DNA of 64,000 nt, from positions 7,851 to 71,850 of the forward strand of contig CAYXLW010000006.1 in assembly GCA_964466055.1 (NCBI GenBank), written 5' to 3'. Below are positions 63,056 to 64,000 of the stretch, piece after piece. The notes below the pieces were generated by a model. It ran no database searches and was not told the origin of the DNA. It worked only from the letters and a program-made list of their open reading frames with translations. Position 1 is the first letter of the stretch, and the number at the start of each line of letters is the position of its first letter. The position numbers and the translations under genes were made by a program. The DNA comes from CAYXLW01 sp964466055. Lineage in GTDB: Bacteria; Patescibacteriota; Gracilibacteria; GCA-2401425.

Positions 63056-63880
63056 TTAATTCATAGTATATAAAGGACTTTTAATATTTTTAAGTTTTGG
63101 ATTGGTAACTTGGGTGTATATTTGTGTGGTTCGAATATTTGAGTGTCCCAGTAATTCTTGTACGTAACGCACATCAGTTCCATTTTCTAGTAAATGTGTT
63201 GCAAAGCTATGACGAAGAGAATGAAAAGTAGCGTTTTTTCTTATACTTGAATTACGCAGGGCATTCTCGAAAACTTTTTGTGCCGTTCTTACAGTCAGTT
63301 TCCCACCTCGTTCGCTCTCAAAGACAAGAGCAGTAGGAGTTTTCCCAGCAATTAGATTCTTTATACTGTTAACTAAACTTTCTGGTATTATGCTTATTCT
63401 GTCTTTTTGACCTTTTGCCTGTTTGATATGCACAGTTAGCTCTTCAAGATCCAAATCTTGTACTTTTAGCTCAATAACTTCGCTTACTCGTAATCCTGCC
63501 CCATAAGCAAGCGACAATAGAAGTTTGTGTTTAGAATTCTTTGTAAATTCTAAAATCATGATTACTTCACTTCGAGATAAAACAGAGGGCAAACTCTTTG
63601 GTTTTTTAGCTGATTGAATTTCAATTTTCTGTGGATTTTTAACCACGTTGCGGTAGTAAAACTTGATAGAGCTTAAAAACAAATTTCTACTTTGAGGGGT
63701 TATATGTTTTTTCTCACAATGAAGTAAAAAGTCTCTGATACTTTCCTGATCAAGCTCTGTAAAATTATTAACTTTGAAAGAAAAATATTCTCGTAAACCA
63801 TACATGTAACTTTTTATAGTTTTTGGGCTATAATTCTTAATTTTTAATTCGCGTTCTGTTTTCTGAAGCTCTGTTTGCAT
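63056..63880 (-). CDS. Tyrosine recombinase (XerC/D-like integrase)
   Basis: A 274-aa site-specific recombinase. SAM-like N-terminal domain (residues 1-85, YSPKTIKSYMYGLREYFSF) and a catalytic domain with the full set: Arg131 (AGLRVSEV), Lys156, His220 and Arg223 (HSLRHSFATHL), His246 (LLGHSNIR) and Tyr255 (TTQIYT). The compact size and the phrasing of motifs are like integron-type and XerC/D-like recombinases that act on short sites with inverted arms. It is at the right edge, convergent with the serine recombinase. It may act on the ~34-bp inverted sites; that is speculation. Confidence 0.9.
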   Translation of the reverse strand: MQTELQKTERELKIKNYSPKTIKSYMYGLREYFSFKVNNFTELDQESIRDFLLHCEKKHITPQSRNLFLSSIKFYYRNVVKNPQKIEIQSAKKPKSLPSVLSRSEVIMILEFTKNSKHKLLLSLAYGAGLRVSEVIELKVQDLDLEELTVHIKQAKGQKDRISIIPESLVNSIKNLIAGKTPTALVFESERGGKLTVRTAQKVFENALRNSSIRKNATFHSLRHSFATHLLENGTDVRYVQELLGHSNIRTTQIYTQVTNPKLKNIKSPLYTMN

Positions 63881-64000
63881 AAATTTTTGAGATAAATTAA
63901 AATCTAGATAGTTTTTATATGGTTTAAATTTATCATAATTTCTTATAATATGAAAATTGTCGTTTAAATTATGAATATATATCGTATAATAACCAGTTGT

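Noticed and set aside
1..64000. CRISPR array
   Set aside because: No regularly spaced short repeats were found; all repeats seen are few, long or palindromic.
1..64000. Recoded UGA (Gracilibacteria/Absconditabacteria)
   Set aside because: Long genes contain no in-frame TGA, and TGA is used as a stop after complete domains.

Overview
The window looks like a chromosomal segment of an AT-rich, small-genome bacterium, most likely a Patescibacteria/CPR lineage of Parcubacteria type. That is inference from gene content and style: type 2 PyrF, free-standing 5'-3' exonuclease, VanW protein, small bacterial-PH membrane protein, archaeal-type Ogg2, sortase in a low-GC genome, weak ribosome binding sites. 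Several genes stop at TGA (for example the macroglobulin and RecQ genes) and long reading frames carry no internal TGA, so the standard code applies and the recoded Gracilibacteria/Absconditabacteria are unlikely.

Region 1 (1-34.2 kb) is mostly housekeeping. It opens with a copper module (CsoR with a palindromic operator, and a fused HMA/SafE-like/cupredoxin membrane protein), then an oxidative-stress and DNA-precursor block (PerR, 2-Cys peroxiredoxin, Mn-type SOD, ribonucleotide reductase NrdA/NrdB, Ogg2). Next come a cyclase-family hydrolase, a PH-domain protein, VanW, tRNA-Leu(CAA), bL25, a 5'-3' exonuclease, RNase P RNA, a formyltransferase, a GNAT enzyme, PurH, RecO, a PgpH-type HD protein, bS21, PyrF and RsmA. 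UvrC carries a large insertion. A divergent PBP1C / alpha-2-macroglobulin pair closes the region.

Region 2 (34.4-41.6 kb) is a cell-surface island that looks richer in G+C by eye: lipoproteins (one frameshifted by a perfect 40-bp tandem duplication), a class-F-like sortase, two small stress-type membrane proteins, and a large ice-binding-domain/DUF11-type surface protein with an LPNTG sorting signal that is the natural sortase client.

Region 3 (41.6-64 kb) is an integrated mobile region. It holds an autoregulated HTH-Fic protein, an archaeo-eukaryotic primase/SF2 helicase fusion of the TOTE type, a CcbP-like protein, RecQ, a divergent 1082-aa SF2 ATPase with three C-terminal repeats, unknown proteins, a pseudo-receiver protein, a ParB-methyltransferase fusion overlapping a second methyltransferase, both terminase subunits but no capsid genes, a GIY-YIG nuclease behind an elaborate RNA-like leader, a large serine recombinase and a tyrosine recombinase. 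It is threaded with intergenic repeats, including a 193-bp identical direct repeat around one gene and an inverted ~34-bp pair bracketing about 12.3 kb.

A second theme is short palindromic elements. They occur between genes, inside the RNase P RNA, and in frame inside uvrC. The strongest candidates for something undescribed are the structured leader of the GIY-YIG gene, the kinase/GNAT-like insertion in UvrC, and the capsid-less terminase element with its repeat-flanked genes.
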